DNA from: Lycorma delicatula
Lineage: Eukaryota; Arthropoda; Insecta; Hemiptera; Fulgoridae
Length of the DNA: 64,000 nt
Reading direction: 5' to 3'
Assembly (NCBI RefSeq): GCF_047948215.1
Contig: NC_134465.1
Location: forward strand, 11,880,522-11,944,521
Below, piece after piece: positions 60,991-64,000 of this stretch (position 1 is the first letter of the stretch; every line of letters begins with the position of its first letter). The position numbers and the translations under genes are program-made. The notes beneath the pieces are model-generated. The model did no database searches and was not told the origin of the DNA. It saw only the letters and a program-made list of their open reading frames with translations.

Positions 60991-62399
60991 TTTTTTTGGT
61001 TATATTGGCAAGTAAGGCTCCACACAGATTGACTGATTTTTTTCTCTACATTTACATATGAAATCCAGTTATTATCTATAAATATTTCATCAAAAAAGCA
61101 TCACCTTTAGTGTTATAATGCTCAAGAAAATTTTTGTTTTCCCACTGTGTTTTATACTACTGTGAAAGAAGTTTAGGAAACAACCAGGCAGAAAATTTAT
61201 CATAATTTTATGTTACTGTCGGTTAATGAGTGAAAGAACTGAGGAATAAATCAGAAAGTTCTGAAATGGTCAATAGTCAGTTATCTTGAACCATATTTTA
61301 TAGTTAACCGTTTCATTATTCATGACATTAGTCAATCACTTCTCTAACCATTGTATCATAATACCCTCACTCATTAAATTGTTTTCACGTAAAATCTGTA
61401 ATATTTCTGATGGATTTCAGTTGTTTTACACTTTCTGGCTAATAGCAACATTATATAATGAATATACATCACAGCTGATGGAATTCTCAATTGCAGGTTA
61501 CATCATCATATTCATTTTTTAAACGAGTAACAGCAATGTAGAGCTCTTTCTACTATTATTGCTAAATGTATCTATTGAGCTTCACTATCTGCTATTGTAA
61601 GGTGTTTACAGTACCCCCTCCCCATTCCAGATGTGATATGTTTAAAATTAAAAATGTAAGTTACTTTCCAGGTAGCCCTTTGAATAAAACAAAATTTTTT
61701 TCAAAATCAAATTACATTTTGATATATTTTTTGTTCTATTTTCTATTTAATATTATTTTAACAAGAAGTTAATATAAGTTCTAATTTTTATTATCTTATG
61801 TTTTTAGGTAGTTAATTTGGACATAAAAATTAATCTTAATATTAAATCTGGAATAATTTCAGGGAAAAATAATTTATGTACAAGTTGTATAAAATGGTTC
61901 TGTATTGTTGTTTGGAAGTGAGTCCTAGACAACGACTGAGTAGCTACAGTAATGAGTTTATTGTGCAGAATTAAAGAAATCTAAAGAGATAATGTTTGAT
62001 TAATGAAGTTTTTAAATGTGCTGTAGCATTAATTCCATGAGGGATATCCAAATAATTAATTATTCATTTGGTTGGTTAATCAATAGCTGGGGATGGATCA
62101 CTAGACAAATATGTAAAATTGTTGTTTATCTAAGAAATCAGTTAATTAAAATCCAATGGAAAAAGGTGAGCTGGGAAGGTGAGGATGTGATGGGAGAACC
62201 AGTTAGTTGATTAGATTCTGGAAGATAAAAAATATGTTATATTTGTGAAGCTGCTAATGCCATTCTTCTGGGGTAGAAAATCCTGCTATCAAAAATACTG
62301 AAATTCTTTTTCTTTTTTCATAATTAAAATTATTATTCATTTACTTATTTTATAATGTGAATGTTGCAGTATGTTCAACTAATGAACAATAAGCAGTCT
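60991..62399. other. Gene-free stretch
   Basis: AT-rich, with short plus-strand frames at 61322, 61566 and 62016 that show no family resemblance. Nothing was supported. Confidence 0.45.
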
Positions 62400-62672
62400 C
62401 TCCATGACCCAATGAGATTACAACATGTATGACATGTAAATGAGGTGTTGTAGTCTTGTACAGACTCAGGTCGACCATTCCTGAGATGTTTGGTTAATTA
62501 AATTACCAAAGTACATCAATATCCACTGTCCAGTATTCAAAGCCGTATAAAAGCAAATAAAAGCAACTAACTTTTACTAATATTTGAACCATAGAACCTT
62601 TGACTTTGAAAGTCGGCTGTTAAACTACTGATTTACAACGATGAGTTAACAATTAGATCGGCCTGATGGGCT
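62400..62672 (-). mobile_element. tRNA-derived SINE, type A, copy 3 (old)
   Basis: It resembles the minus-strand orientation of the 12222-12507 copy. Shared blocks include 'tagtcttgtacagactcagg' and 'cgaccattcctgagatgt', and the tRNA-like head reads through 'gatttacaacgatgagttaa'. Several indels show it is older than the 12-13 kb pair. Confidence 0.6.
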
Positions 62673-64000
62673 ATAAATAAAAATAATAAATTAATAATTT
62701 TGATGAATGTTTTATTGACATAATTTAGTGTACGACTAAATTATTTTAAGTTTTACAGTAGTTGACATTTTTTATTAATTTTTAATGTTTCACATATTTT
62801 AAAGTAAATGCTTGTTTAATAATTTTTTTCTCTCCTGACAACCTTTACAGATAGACTCCTAATAAAATATTTGTTCTAAACAGAGGCATCAGTTGAAAAA
62901 AAATTTTAGGAATTACTGTTATATACTAATAAACGCAGTATGAGTTTTTTCACAGTTTTGTTCTACATTCCTCCAGTCAATAGTAGTAGTTACAAAAATA
63001 GTAAAATAGAAACAACATAAAGAATTTCAATTTTCAAGTTTATTTTTACCAGCTGCTATTGCCAATTGTTTCTGATACTAATTTCGTAAAAATCTATTAA
63101 CATAAAACTTTATTAGGTTTCTTTTTTAAGACATAAGGCAGATGCTATGTTACATAACAGGAATATAACACTATACTAGTATAAACAAATAATAAATTTA
63201 CTACTAAACCATTACAACAACGTAACATTAACACGTAATAACATTAAAAATAATAAAAGTATAATTAGGTTATATTTTTAGAAGTGTTTTAATAAATTTT
63301 ATCTACTGTTTTCAAAAAATCAATACAATTTGAAATTCATACGTTATGAATTCTATAAGTATTTTAAACAATACTATTTAATAATAATTGTATTATGACC
63401 AAAATATAACAACTGAATTTCTCTTTATTTAAAAAAAACTATAAAAATTAAATATTTTTTATTTTTTTGTTAATGTTACAACCTTGAACATGCTACACAT
63501 ATATGTTAAAGAGAAGGGTGGAATAAATGAGAAATGCTAGAACCTTACTAGGAATCAAACTGGAATGTAGATCATATATGATTAACATGCTGCTAACCAT
63601 ATAGCAACTAGACAGCAGTTTTGATTGGGGATAGATTATGTGATGCATGACTTCAAACAGATATTATTTCTTTTTTAATTGCAATACATGTTAATAATCT
63701 GAGATACAAGACACTAGTCAAAACTTCTTTTTTTAAAAGTATGATGTTTCTCTCTATACAGCCAATCCTTGCAGTAAAGATGTCACTTTTTGAACTAAAT
63801 AATCATTTGTATTTGATGAGCATGACATATTGAAGCTGAGTGAAAAATATTTGACCTTGCATGCATTTTGATACAATTAGTAATAGCTGTACCACTTCTG
63901 TGGATGAGATGTGTCTCATGGTAGGTTGCCTAAGAGATTTTAGTATTTTTGGAAACTAGGACTTCAAAATGTTGAACTATTTAAAAAACCTACAGTATCT
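62673..64000. other. Gene-free right end of the window
   Basis: AT-rich apart from the SINE-like scrap at 63500-63625. A 44-bp stretch at 63050-63093 (-) has splice-like borders and a compatible phase for the minus-strand gene but is too short to call. Confidence 0.35.
63500..63625 (-). mobile_element. Possible tRNA-derived SINE remnant
   Basis: Minus-strand 'tatggttagcagcatgttaa' (box A-like) and 'agtttgattcctagtaag' (box B-like) sit about 35 bases apart. Only the head is recognisable. Confidence 0.3.

Overview
The window looks like nuclear DNA from an insect, most likely a hemipteran. It is very AT-rich, its genes are split by introns with GT/AG borders, and it is full of insect-type repeats: mariner/Tc1 transposons, R1-like and other LINEs, tRNA-derived SINEs and a hAT-like MITE. 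The insect assignment is well supported by a gustatory receptor gene. The order is inferred from the style of the repeats and is less certain. No prokaryotic features are present.

Layout. Positions 1-12138 are a tandem array of a ~3.65 kb unit, with three full copies, a fourth partial copy and more beyond the left edge. Each unit contains four diverged ~200-245 bp sub-monomers, a central AT-rich segment with a small secreted-type ORF on the minus strand, and the same damaged mariner element inserted at a TA. Positions 12139-14480 hold an inverted pair of tRNA-derived SINEs, an AT-rich simple-sequence tract and a second SINE type with a perfect 14-bp target duplication.

Positions 14492-34893 (+) carry one gustatory receptor gene of seven coding exons, about 401 codons. 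I assembled it by matching splice sites and intron phases. Five of its six introns contain recognisable mobile-element debris: a SINE and repeats in intron 1; a decayed multicopy insect gene in intron 3; LINE and Tc-like remnants in intron 4; the same multicopy family plus a mariner in intron 5; and a LINE with a second LINE nested in it in intron 6. The nested copy has a poly(A) tail and 14-bp target duplications.

Positions 34894-53983 are mostly gene-free, with mariner remnants, a DDE transposase fragment, a reverse transcriptase fragment, two adjacent near-perfect hairpins, a hAT-like MITE and a SINE. Positions 53984-57420 (-) are the last three exons of a host gene encoding an acidic, serine-rich tail that I cannot name. 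The rest, to 64000, is its upstream intron or flank with SINE, mariner and MITE-like repeats.

The two host genes face each other (+ then -) and show no functional link. The strongest biological points are the receptor gene, the nested LINE insertion with visible target duplications, and the high-identity 3.65 kb array.
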